Below are positions 19,447-28,281 of a stretch of DNA of 64,000 nucleotides, piece by piece. The translations under genes and the position numbers were made by a program. The stretch covers positions 62,001-126,000 of the forward strand of contig JAIPBH010000004.1 of the NCBI GenBank assembly GCA_021739635.1. The letters run 5' to 3'. The number at the start of each line of letters is the position of its first letter. Position 1 is the first letter of the stretch. This stretch comes from Flavobacteriaceae bacterium. Lineage in GTDB: Bacteria; Bacteroidota; Bacteroidia; Flavobacteriales; Flavobacteriaceae. Below the pieces are notes generated by a model. That model was not told the DNA's origin. It saw only the letters and a program-made list of their open reading frames with translations, and did no database searches.

Positions 19447-20106
19447 TTAACTATAATTTCTTTCTCCAAAAATACTACTTCCAACACGAATCATGTTACT
19501 ACCACAATTAATAGCTAACTGATAATCACCACTCATGCCCATACTTAAAATTTTGAATTCTGAATTTTCAATTCTTAAGGTATCAAAAACAGTTTTTAGA
19601 TATGTGAATTCTTCTTTAATTTGATTTTCGTCATCAGTAAAAGTAGCCATGCCCATAAGACCGGTAATTCTAATGTTTTTTAATTTTAAAAAAACTTCAG
19701 ACTGTAATAAATCAGAGGCATCATGTGGAGTCATTCCAAATTTTGAATCTTCTGAAGCTATTTTAATTTGAAGCAAACAATCAATAATTCTATTATGTTT
19801 TAATGCTTGTTTGTTAATTTCTTCAAGGAGTTTTATATCATCAACGCCATGAATTAATGTTACAAACGATGCCATGAATTTTACTTTATTTTTTTGAACA
19901 TGACCAATCATATGCCATTGTATATCTTTTGGCATGGTTTCATATTTATCGGCCATTTCCTGAATTTTATTCTCACCAAAAATGCGTTGTCCTGCATGAT
20001 AGGCTTCCATTAAATCTGGAATAGGTTTTGTTTTAGACACAGCAACTAAAGTAACATGCTTTGGTAATGACGATTTTATATGATTAAGATTTTCTTGAAT
20101 GGACAT
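19447..20106 (-). CDS. YggS-family pyridoxal-phosphate homeostasis protein
   Basis: 219 residues, the usual YggS/PROSC length. The PLP lysine is Lys25 in LVAVSKTKP; FGENKIQEMADKY, HMIGHVQKNK and the C-terminal SMGMSGDYQLAINCGSNMIR are family signatures. It keeps free PLP at safe levels and has no known catalytic activity. It lies two bases after the DUF1015 gene, so the two form an operon. Confidence 0.95.
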   Translation of the reverse strand: MSIQENLNHIKSSLPKHVTLVAVSKTKPIPDLMEAYHAGQRIFGENKIQEMADKYETMPKDIQWHMIGHVQKNKVKFMASFVTLIHGVDDIKLLEEINKQALKHNRIIDCLLQIKIASEDSKFGMTPHDASDLLQSEVFLKLKNIRITGLMGMATFTDDENQIKEEFTYLKTVFDTLRIENSEFKILSMGMSGDYQLAINCGSNMIRVGSSIFGERNYS

Positions 20107-20108
20107 AG

Positions 20109-21350
20109 TTAAAATTCGTAAATGGTTACCCCACTTCTTAGTTTAGGTTCAATATAAGTGCTTTTTGGTGGCATGGTTAAACCATCATTTGCAATGGCTT
20201 TTATTTCGTTTATGGTGATTGGAACCAAACCAAATCCAACAGTAAATTCACCTGTATCTATTTTACTTTTAATAGTTACTAAATCATTTTTGCCAAATGA
20301 ATAGTCAATTCTCGTGTCATTGCGTAAATCAGTAATTCCTAAAAGTGGTTCTAAAATGGTTTTATATAAAATTTGTGTATCTAAAGCATCTAACGATGTT
20401 TTAAATAAATACGCACTTTTTCTTAAGTATAATGAGTAAAATTCGCCATCTAAATACATGCTAAAGTGATGTTTTTTGTTAGGTTTATATAACTCATTTC
20501 CTCTGTTTTCTATGCGAAACATGGTATCTAACTTTATTAAAAAGGTTTCTTTTGATAAGCCATTCAAATCCTTTACAAGTCTGTTGTACTCATGAATTTT
20601 GAGGTGCGATTCTGGAATTAAATAACTCATAAAATAGTTATAAGGCTCATTTCCAATGTGACTCTTATTTTCTGATTTTAAATCTTTTGACAGCAAATAG
20701 GAAGATGCTGAGCGATGATGTCCATCAGCAATGTAAATAGTTTCTATGGCATCAAACTCGTTTTGAATACGCTTAATAATCTCTTTATCGTTCAATATCC
20801 ATAAATAATGAGTATCTCTATACGTGGTAGTAAACTCAAATTCGGCTCTGTCTTGTTGAATGTTAGCAATGATAGTATCAATAATAGTATTATCTGGATA
20901 GGTAAGCAACACAGGTTCGGCGTTAAAGCCAACAACTTTTAAATAATCTTTAAAAATATGTTCTCTGTATTCAATGGTGTCTTCATGCTTTTTAATAACA
21001 TCTTTTTCATAATCTTCAGAACTTGTAGCTGCTATAATGCCTGAAAACGAATAGCCATCTCTGTTTACAATTTTATAGATGTAATAACTGGGTTGTTCAT
21101 CTTGAATAAAAACCGAATCTTCCTTAAATTCTAAATATCTGTTTTTAACCAAATTATAGCGTTCAATTCCTGAATACATTGCTTTGTTATAACGATAACC
21201 CGGATTGACGACGTGTAAAAATGAAAACGGATTGTAATCTAGTCTGGCTTCTAGTTCTGCTTGCGTATAACTTTGGTATGAACGCGAAGCAACCAAACTT
21301 ACTTTATCACGTGTTGGGCGAACGGCTTTAAATGGAATGACTTTGGCCAT
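20109..21350 (-). CDS. DUF1015-family protein
   Basis: About 413 residues. Recognised as DUF1015 by the N-terminus KVIPFKAVRPTRDKVSLVAS, the YIADGHHRSAS segment near the middle and the C-terminal PPKSTYIEPKLRSGV. The ATG at 21350 is chosen over the frame start at 21368 because family members begin MAKVIPF and the extra residues come from the REP-like repeat just upstream. In many Bacteroidota this gene lies near serine-biosynthesis genes; its biochemical function is unknown. It is coupled to the yggS-type gene downstream (2-base gap). Confidence 0.88.
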   Translation of the reverse strand: MAKVIPFKAVRPTRDKVSLVASRSYQSYTQAELEARLDYNPFSFLHVVNPGYRYNKAMYSGIERYNLVKNRYLEFKEDSVFIQDEQPSYYIYKIVNRDGYSFSGIIAATSSEDYEKDVIKKHEDTIEYREHIFKDYLKVVGFNAEPVLLTYPDNTIIDTIIANIQQDRAEFEFTTTYRDTHYLWILNDKEIIKRIQNEFDAIETIYIADGHHRSASSYLLSKDLKSENKSHIGNEPYNYFMSYLIPESHLKIHEYNRLVKDLNGLSKETFLIKLDTMFRIENRGNELYKPNKKHHFSMYLDGEFYSLYLRKSAYLFKTSLDALDTQILYKTILEPLLGITDLRNDTRIDYSFGKNDLVTIKSKIDTGEFTVGFGLVPITINEIKAIANDGLTMPPKSTYIEPKLRSGVTIYEF

Positions 21351-21362
21351 GGTTTTTTTTCT

Positions 21363-21446
21363 CGTCATTACGAGGAGTAAAACGGCGTGGTAATCTTTTT
21401 AAAGCAAATAGATTGCCACAACTTTTTTTAAAAGTTTCGCAATGAC
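21363..21446. repeat. REP-like palindromic intergenic repeat, single copy
   Basis: An imperfect inverted repeat with GTCATTACGAGG at the left end, CGCAATGAC at the right end and AATCT/AGATT in the middle. It is the same family as the tandem copies at 26784-26957. It lies directly upstream of the DUF1015 start, between that gene and the dehydrogenase gene, and may form a stable hairpin in the transcript. Confidence 0.75.
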
Positions 21447-21455
21447 ATTATTATT

Positions 21456-22349
21456 TTATTTTAAAAATTGCAAAGCAATTTTTTCCGCTTTTTTACTTTC
21501 AGAATAGTCATAAAAACCTTCACCAGATTTAACGCCTAATTTACCTGCACGCACCATATTTACTAATAATGGGCAAGGAGCGTATTTGGGATTTTTAAAA
21601 CCTTCATACATCACATTTAAAATAGATAGACAAACATCTAAACCTATAAAATCCGCTAATTGTAATGGTCCCATGGGATGCGCCATACCAAGTTTCATAA
21701 CCGTATCAATTTCATAAACTCCTGCAACACCGTTATATAATGCTTCAATGGATTCATTAAGCATTGGCATTAATATGCGATTAGCTACAAAACCAGGATA
21801 ATCATTTACTTCAACAGGAATTTTTCCTAAGGTTTTTGATAAATCCATGATGGTTTTAGTCACGTCATCACTAGTATTATAACCTCTAATGATTTCTACC
21901 AATTTCATAATAGGAACCGGATTCATAAAATGCATGCCTATTACATGGTCTGGTCGTGAGGTTACCGATGCTATTTGAGTGATTGAAATGGATGAGGTGT
22001 TGGTAGCAAGAATGGTGCCTTCTGGGCAATGTTTATCTAATTCCTTAAAAATATTGAGTTTTAAATCAATGTTTTCAGTAGCGGCTTCTACCACTAAACT
22101 AGCATATTCAACCCCTTCAGTAATACTTGTAAACGTTGAAATATTTGAAAGAGTTTCTTCTTTTTGAGCTTCGGTAATGGTTTCTTTACTAACCATTCTG
22201 TTCAAATTATTGGTAATGGTTTCTATGCCTTTTTTTAGGGCATTTTCACTAACATCTATAAGTTGAACTCTAAATCCGCTTTGAGCAAAGGCGTGCGCAA
22301 TACCATTTCCCATAGTTCCTGCACCAATAACTGCCACATTTTTCATCAT
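21456..22349 (-). CDS. 3-hydroxybutyryl-CoA dehydrogenase
   Basis: 297 residues. NAD-binding motif VIGAGTMGNGIAHAFAQSG at 6-24, EAATENIDLKLNIF, and substrate/catalytic region GMHFMNPVPIMKLVEIIRG. The C-terminal helical domain has VANRILMPMLNESIEALYNG. It oxidises (S)-3-hydroxybutyryl-CoA or the reverse, in fatty-acid or butanoate metabolism. Two adjacent ATGs (22349 and 22346) are equally possible starts. The gene is six bases downstream of the Gfo/Idh oxidoreductase, so the two form an operon. Confidence 0.94.
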   Translation of the reverse strand: MMKNVAVIGAGTMGNGIAHAFAQSGFRVQLIDVSENALKKGIETITNNLNRMVSKETITEAQKEETLSNISTFTSITEGVEYASLVVEAATENIDLKLNIFKELDKHCPEGTILATNTSSISITQIASVTSRPDHVIGMHFMNPVPIMKLVEIIRGYNTSDDVTKTIMDLSKTLGKIPVEVNDYPGFVANRILMPMLNESIEALYNGVAGVYEIDTVMKLGMAHPMGPLQLADFIGLDVCLSILNVMYEGFKNPKYAPCPLLVNMVRAGKLGVKSGEGFYDYSESKKAEKIALQFLK

Positions 22350-22355
22350 GAAATT

Positions 22356-23318
22356 TTATTTAAAACAATGTATTATTTGAGTTGCTACACGTAATGCCTC
22401 AGTGCCATCATGAAGTGTCACAATGGGTTTGGTATTATTATTTATGGCATCTGCAAAACTTTCCAATTCATCTAAAATGGCATTATTATTTGAGATTTCA
22501 GGATTGTCAAAATAGATTTGCTTTTTAACGCCTTCGGCATTTTGAAGAATCATATCAAAATCTCCAGGTTGTTCTGGTGCATCTTTCATTTTAACCACTT
22601 CACATTTTTTCTCAAGAAAATCCACAGAGATATAAGCATCTTTTTGGAAGAAACGCGTTTTACGCATGTTTTTTAATGAAATTCTACTCGCTGTTAAATT
22701 GGCAACACAACCATTTTCAAACTCAATACGTGCATTAGCAATATCAGGAGTGTCACTAATAACAGAAACACCACTAGCTGAAATATGTTTCACTTTTGAG
22801 TTAACAACGCTTAAAATAATATCAATATCATGAATCATTAAATCTAAAACCACAGGAACATCTGTGCCACGAGGATTAAATTCTGCAAGTCTATGAGTTT
22901 CTATAAACATAGGTTCATGAATATCATTTTTAACGGCAGTGAACGCAGGGTTAAAACGCTCCACATGCCCAACTTGACCTTTAACATGATGTTCAGCCAA
23001 AATAGCTCTAATATGTTCGGCTTCTTCAACCGTTTTAGCTATCGGTTTTTCAATAAATATATGTTTGCCTTTGGCAATAGATTGTAGTGCACAATCATAA
23101 TGTGAAAGGGTAGGTGTTACAATATCTACCACATCTACGGCATGAATTAAATCTTCAATAGTATGAAAGAATTTATAACCAAACTCGGCTTCTACTTTTT
23201 TACCGTTTTCAGAGTCAGCATCATAAAATCCTATGAGGTTATATTTTTCAGATTGATTGAGAAGTCTTAAATGAATTTTCCCAAGGTGACCAGCACCTAG
23301 AACACCAGCTTTTAGCAT
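22356..23318 (-). CDS. Gfo/Idh/MocA-family oxidoreductase
   Basis: 320 residues. Rossmann start LKAGVLGAGHLGKIHLRLL; the family motif EKPIAKT lies near residue 93, followed by HVERFNPAF and the C-terminal beta-sheet domain. It probably oxidises or reduces a sugar or inositol-type compound with NAD(P); the substrate is unknown. It is the first gene of the minus-strand pair with the dehydrogenase downstream. A -7 box TATTTTTG lies just upstream (23344-23337). Confidence 0.9.
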   Translation of the reverse strand: MLKAGVLGAGHLGKIHLRLLNQSEKYNLIGFYDADSENGKKVEAEFGYKFFHTIEDLIHAVDVVDIVTPTLSHYDCALQSIAKGKHIFIEKPIAKTVEEAEHIRAILAEHHVKGQVGHVERFNPAFTAVKNDIHEPMFIETHRLAEFNPRGTDVPVVLDLMIHDIDIILSVVNSKVKHISASGVSVISDTPDIANARIEFENGCVANLTASRISLKNMRKTRFFQKDAYISVDFLEKKCEVVKMKDAPEQPGDFDMILQNAEGVKKQIYFDNPEISNNNAILDELESFADAINNNTKPIVTLHDGTEALRVATQIIHCFK

Positions 23319-23336
23319 TTTTATTTAGGTTTTCAA

Positions 23337-23344
23337 CAAAAATA
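23337..23344 (-). promoter_or_regulatory. -7 box upstream of the Gfo/Idh oxidoreductase gene
   Basis: The minus strand reads TATTTTTG, a TAnnTTTG match, 19 bases before the start codon, giving a predicted leader of roughly a dozen bases. No TTG is found at the expected -33 distance. Confidence 0.45.
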
Positions 23345-23474
23345 GCACTTTTAACGCATGAAATTCATAATATTCATCTAAAATTTTATCTATTAATTGT
23401 GAAAAATTAATCCTAAATTAATTGTTTTTAGCTAAAATGTTTAACTAATTTTAGACTTGAAAAGAAGACGAATA

Positions 23475-24116
23475 GTGAAAGACACATTTAAGCATCAAGG
23501 ATTAAGACAACAGTTGGTTAACGTTTTAAAAACCAAAGGAATAAAAGACGTCAATGTTTTAAAAGCCATAGGTAAGGTACCACGCCATTTGTTTATGGAT
23601 TCTAGCTTTTTAGACCATGCGTATCAAGATAAAGCCTTTCCTATTGCTGCCGATCAAACCATTTCACAACCTTATACAGTGGCCTTTCAAACAGAATTAC
23701 TCAATGTTAAAAAGGAAGATAAAATCCTTGAAATAGGAACAGGAAGTGGTTATCAAACAGCTGTGTTGTGCGAATTAGGTGCTAAAGTTTTTAGTATAGA
23801 ACGCCAGTTAGAACTATTTAAAAAAACCAGTATTTTTTTACCTAAACTTGGTTATAGAGCTAAAAAACTCATTTTTGGTGATGGCTATAAAGGGTTAGAA
23901 GAGGAAGCGCCATTTGATAGTATTATTGTAACGGCTGGTGCGCCTTTTGTGCCTAAACCCTTGTTAAATCAGTTAAAAATAGGAGGTAGGTTAGTGATTC
24001 CTGTTGGTGAAACTATTCAAATTATGTCTTTATTTATTAGAACAGATGCTAAAGAATTTGAACAGCATGAATTTGGTGAATTTCGTTTTGTGCCCTTGTT
24101 GGAGGATAAGAATTAA
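23475..24116 (+). CDS. pcm: Protein-L-isoaspartate O-methyltransferase
   Basis: About 213 residues. It repairs L-isoaspartyl residues in damaged proteins using S-adenosylmethionine. SAM motif LEIGTGSGYQTAVL, PRHLFMDSSF and QTISQPYTVAFQTELL are family signatures. No ATG exists at the 5' end. The GTG at 23475 is chosen because family members begin close to KDTFKHQGLRQQLV and an AGAAGA stretch precedes it; the TTG at 23457 would add six basic residues (KRRRIV region) and cannot be excluded. It ends four bases inside the convergent secreted-protein gene. Confidence 0.92.
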   Translation: MKDTFKHQGLRQQLVNVLKTKGIKDVNVLKAIGKVPRHLFMDSSFLDHAYQDKAFPIAADQTISQPYTVAFQTELLNVKKEDKILEIGTGSGYQTAVLCELGAKVFSIERQLELFKKTSIFLPKLGYRAKKLIFGDGYKGLEEEAPFDSIIVTAGAPFVPKPLLNQLKIGGRLVIPVGETIQIMSLFIRTDAKEFEQHEFGEFRFVPLLEDKN

Positions 24117-24673
24117 TTCTTGGTTAGATATTTTTTAGGAATAGGGTTTTCGTTGGTCTCTTGAGTCCAGTAAATATTTATAATCCACCAGCGTGTACCA
24201 TCATTAAGGAGTTGAATACTATTAATACCACGCATAAACGGTTTGTCATCTGCTTCACTTTTAAAAGAGTGATAGGTGCTAAAAACCTGGGTAATATTTC
24301 CAAAAGTATCTACTGTTCTATGAATTTCTTTTTCAAAAAAACCATTTTCAATCAACCAATCACCAGAACTTTTAATGTAGTCATCTGGCGACATATAACG
24401 AACCTTAAACACACCTTCAGCATCTTTTCCTGAGGGTATTAATTTGGCTCCTGGTTTAAATAAATATTTAAAAAGCTCCCAATTTCTTTCTACACCTTTT
24501 TCTCCTGAAATCACGTTATATAAAGTCTTAATGGTGCTATCAAGTGTTTTTACTTTTGAGCTATCAATAACTTGGGTTTTAAGCGAATCTTTTTCAGATA
24601 TGACAACTTTATCTTGAGCATTGATAGGTAATGAGAAGGTTATTATAAGTATTAGGGTTACTAGCTTATGCAT
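24113..24673 (-). CDS. Secreted NTF2-like protein of unknown function
   Basis: 186 residues. Signal peptide LVTLILIITFSLPINAQ at the start, then a lysine/serine-rich linker and a domain with NWELFKYLFKPGAKLIPSG and GTRWWIINIYWTQE, which resembles the SnoaL/NTF2-like fold of small secreted Bacteroidota proteins. No catalytic residues can be assigned. Its 3' end overlaps pcm by four bases, convergently. smpB lies upstream on the same strand. Confidence 0.75.
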   Translation of the reverse strand: MHKLVTLILIITFSLPINAQDKVVISEKDSLKTQVIDSSKVKTLDSTIKTLYNVISGEKGVERNWELFKYLFKPGAKLIPSGKDAEGVFKVRYMSPDDYIKSSGDWLIENGFFEKEIHRTVDTFGNITQVFSTYHSFKSEADDKPFMRGINSIQLLNDGTRWWIINIYWTQETNENPIPKKYLTKN

Positions 24674-24700
24674 AATTTATAAGTTTTAATGAAGACATCC

Positions 24701-25159
24701 TTATTTATATATTTTTTTTACACGATCTAGGTCGCGCTTGTTATCACGATCTTTTATGGTTTCACGCTTATCATATAATTTTTTTCCTTTGGCTAAGGCA
24801 ATATCTATTTTGGCATAGCCTTTTTCATTGATAAATAATTTTAAAGGCACAATGGTAAGCCCGGTGTTTTGAACTTCTTTTAAAAGCTTTTTTAATTCTT
24901 TTTTATTTAAAAGGAGTTTTCTTTCAGCTTTTGGTTTATGGTTATAATAAGTGCCATACAAGTATTCTTCAATAGTCATATTAATTATAAAAAGCTCACC
25001 TTGTTCATTAAACTCACAAAAACTTTCAGCAATAGAGGCTTTACTACTTCTAATAGATTTAATTTCGGTGCCTGTTAATACCATACCAGCGGTGTACTTA
25101 TCTAGTATTTCATAGAGAAAGCGCGCTTTTTTGTTTTGTATGTTGATGTTTTTTTGCAT
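24701..25159 (-). CDS. smpB: SsrA-binding protein SmpB
   Basis: 152 residues. RNA-binding partner of tmRNA in ribosome rescue. N-terminal [20 protein letters not shown], central [18 protein letters not shown], and a basic tail [20 protein letters not shown] that follows the mRNA path. Just upstream on the minus strand, the -7 box TAGTTTTG (25172-25165) is followed by only five bases before the ATG, implying a leaderless transcript. The tmRNA gene itself was not found in the window. Confidence 0.96.
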   Translation of the reverse strand: MQKNINIQNKKARFLYEILDKYTAGMVLTGTEIKSIRSSKASIAESFCEFNEQGELFIINMTIEEYLYGTYYNHKPKAERKLLLNKKELKKLLKEVQNTGLTIVPLKLFINEKGYAKIDIALAKGKKLYDKRETIKDRDNKRDLDRVKKIYK

Positions 25160-25164
25160 GATGA

Positions 25165-25172
25165 CAAAACTA
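25165..25172 (-). promoter_or_regulatory. -7 box abutting the smpB start codon
   Basis: The minus strand reads TAGTTTTG-TCATC-ATG. The box matches TAnnTTTG, and the start codon falls where the transcription start is expected. No TTG was seen at -33. Confidence 0.45.
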
Positions 25173-25284
25173 CATAATTTTAGTTATTCTTTCTTTTTTA
25201 AATGATGAGTTTTAATGTTTTTAAATTTAATAAAGGCCTCATTTTATTAAAAAGTTTTTTTATGGTGGTCCCATAAAACATTTG

Positions 25285-25292
25285 TATTTTTG
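25285..25292 (+). promoter_or_regulatory. -7 box of lpdA
   Basis: TATTTTTG matches TAnnTTTG and lies 38 bases before the lpdA ATG. Upstream, between the -33 and -7 regions, TATGG and CCATA (25261-25275) form a 5-bp inverted repeat with a 5-base spacer, a possible operator. No clear TTG is present at -33. Confidence 0.45.
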
Positions 25293-25330
25293 TGTTCAAT
25301 TTTTATTAAACAAACATCAAAAATTATCTT

Positions 25331-26731
25331 ATGAATTCATACGATGTAGCCGTAATTGGTTCTGGACCTGGAGGATATGTAGCAGCCATACGTTGTGCGC
25401 AATTAGGAATGAAAACTGCCATTATTGAAAAATATGCAACACTTGGAGGCACGTGTTTAAATGTGGGTTGCATACCAAGTAAGGCCCTTTTAGATTCGTC
25501 GCACCATTATGAAGATGCCATCAAGCATTTTGAAGAACACGGTATTGACATTCCTGGTGAAGTCAAGGTAAATTTAAAGCAAATGATTGCGCGTAAACAA
25601 GCGGTTGTTGACCAAACTACAGGTGGTATAGACTTTTTAATGAAGAAGAATACTATTGATGTGTATCAAGGCTTAGGAAGTTTTAAAGATGCCACCCATA
25701 TTACAATTAGTGGAACTGAAACCATAGAAATTGAAGCTAAAAACACCATTATTGCAACAGGTAGTAAACCATCAAGTTTACCTTTTATTGCTATTGATAA
25801 AGAACGCGTTATTACCTCAACAGAAGCTTTAAAGCTAACTGAAATCCCAAAGCATTTAATCGTTATTGGTGGTGGCGTTATTGGCTTAGAATTGGGGCAA
25901 GTTTACAAACGTTTAGGTGCTGAGGTAACCGTTATTGAGTATATGGACAGAATTATTCCTACGATGGATGCTGGTTTGTCTAAAGAATTAAATAAAGTCC
26001 TTAAAAAGCAAAAGTTTAAAATTGAAACCTCTCATAAAGTAAAATCTGTTGAGAGAAAAGGTAATGAAGTGATTGTAAAGGCGGATAATAAAAAAGGTGA
26101 AGAACTAACTTTTACGGGCGATTATTGCTTAGTATCTGTAGGGCGTAAACCTTACACAGATGGCTTACATGCCGAAGCTGCAGGAGTAAAGATTACAGAA
26201 AGAGGTCAAATAGAAGTGAATGCCCATTTACAAACATCAGCTAAAAATATTTATGCTATTGGCGATGTCGTAAAAGGCGCTATGCTGGCTCATAAAGCCG
26301 AAGAAGAAGGTGTTTTTGTAGCAGAAACGATTGCGGGACAAAAACCGCATATCGATTATAATTTAATTCCTGGAGTAGTTTATACATGGCCAGAAGTAGC
26401 CAGTGTTGGAAAAACCGAAGAGCAATTGCAAGAAGCAAAAGTAGATTATAAAGTGGGCTCGTTCCCCATGCGTGCGTTGGGTAGAAGTAGAGCCAGTATG
26501 GATTTAGATGGGTTTGTTAAGATTTTAGCTGATAAAACGACCGATGAAATTTTAGGCGTTCATATGATTGGGGCTCGTGCTGCCGATATGATTGCCGAAG
26601 CGGTGGTTGCTATGGAATTTAGAGCCAGTGCAGAAGACGTGTCAAGAATGTCGCATGCGCATCCAACCTTTACCGAAGCCATTAAAGAAGCGGCCTTAGC
26701 AGCAACAGATAATAGAGCGTTACATATTTAA
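25331..26731 (+). CDS. lpdA: Dihydrolipoyl dehydrogenase
   Basis: 466 residues. FAD-binding motif VIGSGPGGYVAAI at 8-20, redox disulfide Cys42 and Cys47 in GGTCLNVGCIPSK, NAD-binding IVIGGGVIGLELGQVY, and the C-terminal active-site His-Glu in AHPTFTEAIKEA. It is the E3 component of 2-oxoacid dehydrogenases, or the glycine cleavage L-protein; no E1/E2 genes lie nearby. A tandem REP-like repeat follows about 50 bases after the stop. Confidence 0.96.
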   Translation: MNSYDVAVIGSGPGGYVAAIRCAQLGMKTAIIEKYATLGGTCLNVGCIPSKALLDSSHHYEDAIKHFEEHGIDIPGEVKVNLKQMIARKQAVVDQTTGGIDFLMKKNTIDVYQGLGSFKDATHITISGTETIEIEAKNTIIATGSKPSSLPFIAIDKERVITSTEALKLTEIPKHLIVIGGGVIGLELGQVYKRLGAEVTVIEYMDRIIPTMDAGLSKELNKVLKKQKFKIETSHKVKSVERKGNEVIVKADNKKGEELTFTGDYCLVSVGRKPYTDGLHAEAAGVKITERGQIEVNAHLQTSAKNIYAIGDVVKGAMLAHKAEEEGVFVAETIAGQKPHIDYNLIPGVVYTWPEVASVGKTEEQLQEAKVDYKVGSFPMRALGRSRASMDLDGFVKILADKTTDEILGVHMIGARAADMIAEAVVAMEFRASAEDVSRMSHAHPTFTEAIKEAALAATDNRALHI

Positions 26732-26783
26732 TATTACTAGATACATTCAAAAAGAGAGGCTGTTTAAAAAGTAGATAATAATC

Positions 26784-26957
26784 GTCATTACGAACGTAGT
26801 GAAGTAATCTTTTTAATTAATTACTAACAATATAAAGATTGCTTCGTTACTCGCAATGACATAAAAAATAGATAATAATCGTCATTACGAACGCAGTGAA
26901 GTAATCTTTTTAATTGATTACTAACAATATAAAGATTGCTTCGTTCCTCGCAATGAC
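26784..26957. repeat. Tandem pair of REP-like palindromic repeats (97-bp period)
   Basis: Two copies of a GTCATTACGAACG...CGCAATGAC palindrome, at 26784-26860 and 26881-26957. The repeated period is 97 bases including the linker, and I count only three differences between copies. Each copy can fold: the AATCTTT and AAAGATT arms lie inside, GTCATT and AATGAC outside. They belong to the same family as 21363-21446. Located between lpdA and the convergent S1/P1 nuclease gene. Confidence 0.85.
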
Positions 26958-26989
26958 ATAAAAAATCGCTTTTCAGACAGCTTTTTTTA

Positions 26990-27769
26990 TTAGAATAAAT
27001 CATTCAACACCTTAGCCAACCGAATACCGCCTTTTTGTAATTGAGCGCGTACCGATTCAAAATAATCGTATGAATAGTTGTAACGTAAATTATCATTTGG
27101 TTTTACGTTAGCATATACTTGTCTGGTCAATGTATGAGTATCATTCACCCAATCCACAATAGTACCTTCTTGAATCGCTTTTACTTGATTTTTACTTAAT
27201 ACATCGGCATTTTCAGCAAGTTCGCTGTAACTCATATTAAAGCTTTCAATCATTTCTCTGTCCCAAACGGAGTGCAAATTAGAGTCTTTATAAAACCATT
27301 GCACTTTAAAATCGTTTCCACCTTTATCTTCAACCAAACCTACGTGCATGGGTTGATGCAAATCACCTATAAAATGAATTAACAATTTTAAATAAAAAGC
27401 TTTATCAGCATCACTTGACGTCGCATCTTGTATCATTTTAATACAGGTGTTAATGCCAGTAACCAAATCACCACTCGTGCTTTTTTCAGAATTTTCGTAG
27501 TTCGAATCCAAGGGCATATTAATATAATGCCACGTGTAAAAGGAGTCAAAACGCTTGTCCGATTTTATATCATCTCCAAAGGTTGAAACCAAAGCAAGCG
27601 ACTTATTATTCAGTAATTTTTCAATTTTTCTTTTGGTGCTTCCTTTTAAATAGTGGTCGGCTATTTTGCCAACAACTCGATGTCCGGTAGCGCTCCAATC
27701 ATCATAAGCATACGCGTTACCAGAACAAAAAAGGAATATAGCTACTGTAATAGAATATAAATATTTCAT
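26990..27769 (-). CDS. S1/P1-type zinc-dependent nuclease
   Basis: 259 residues. Signal peptide about 1-21 (ending AYA). Zinc ligands fit the family: Trp25 and His30 (DDWSATGHR, with the same W-x4-H spacing as P1 nuclease), HYINMP, LIHFIGDLHQPMHVGLVEDKGGNDF, and NLHSVWDREMI. It is a periplasmic or secreted nuclease that cuts single-stranded nucleic acids and removes 3'-phosphates, probably for phosphate or nucleoside scavenging. In fungal P1 the Trp is the mature N-terminus; here three residues (YDD) appear to precede it, a small oddity. Confidence 0.93.
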   Translation of the reverse strand: MKYLYSITVAIFLFCSGNAYAYDDWSATGHRVVGKIADHYLKGSTKRKIEKLLNNKSLALVSTFGDDIKSDKRFDSFYTWHYINMPLDSNYENSEKSTSGDLVTGINTCIKMIQDATSSDADKAFYLKLLIHFIGDLHQPMHVGLVEDKGGNDFKVQWFYKDSNLHSVWDREMIESFNMSYSELAENADVLSKNQVKAIQEGTIVDWVNDTHTLTRQVYANVKPNDNLRYNYSYDYFESVRAQLQKGGIRLAKVLNDLF

Positions 27770-27791
27770 GACTTGTAAAGAGTTGATGAGG

Positions 27792-28280
27792 TTAGAGGTC
27801 TATTTTTTTTACTGAATTTTTTTTAAGTAATAGCATAGGTAATGCCACGCCTACCGTAAGTGAAATTAAAATGAAAAACATAGTAAACCCATTAGTAAAA
27901 ATAGCATCAATTAATTCTACCCTTTTGCTGGCATCGCTTTCAGTGAAAATAAAATTCATAATAGATAAAATGGTTTCATAAGCAAAATAACCAGGAATCA
28001 TGGGGATAACTGGTGGAATAGAAAACACAACCGGTGGTTGGTGTATTTTATGGGCCAATGGAATGCTAATAATGCCCACAAAAAAGGCAGCCAATAAACT
28101 TCCTAATACCACGTGAATATGAAAATGTATCAAGCTAAATTTAATGAAACCTGCACAAAAGCCCAATACAAAAACAGTCATCATGGCACTTCTGGGAATG
28201 TTAAATAAAATACCAAACCCAAGAGCAGCAATGCCTGACCAAAAGGATACTTCTAATAATTTTAATATAACGTCTAACAT
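27792..28280 (-). CDS. Threonine/serine exporter, C-terminal (DUF3815-type) subunit
   Basis: 162 residues with about four or five helices. The segment PPVVFSIPPVIPMIPGYFAYETIL is the conserved proline-rich ThrE_2 motif. It pairs with the larger ThrE-like protein encoded one base upstream; together they replace the single-chain ThrE exporter. Probably exports threonine/serine, or succinate as for the E. coli YjjPB pair; the substrate is not readable here. Confidence 0.87.
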   Translation of the reverse strand: MLDVILKLLEVSFWSGIAALGFGILFNIPRSAMMTVFVLGFCAGFIKFSLIHFHIHVVLGSLLAAFFVGIISIPLAHKIHQPPVVFSIPPVIPMIPGYFAYETILSIMNFIFTESDASKRVELIDAIFTNGFTMFFILISLTVGVALPMLLLKKNSVKKIDL

Positions 28281-28281
28281 C

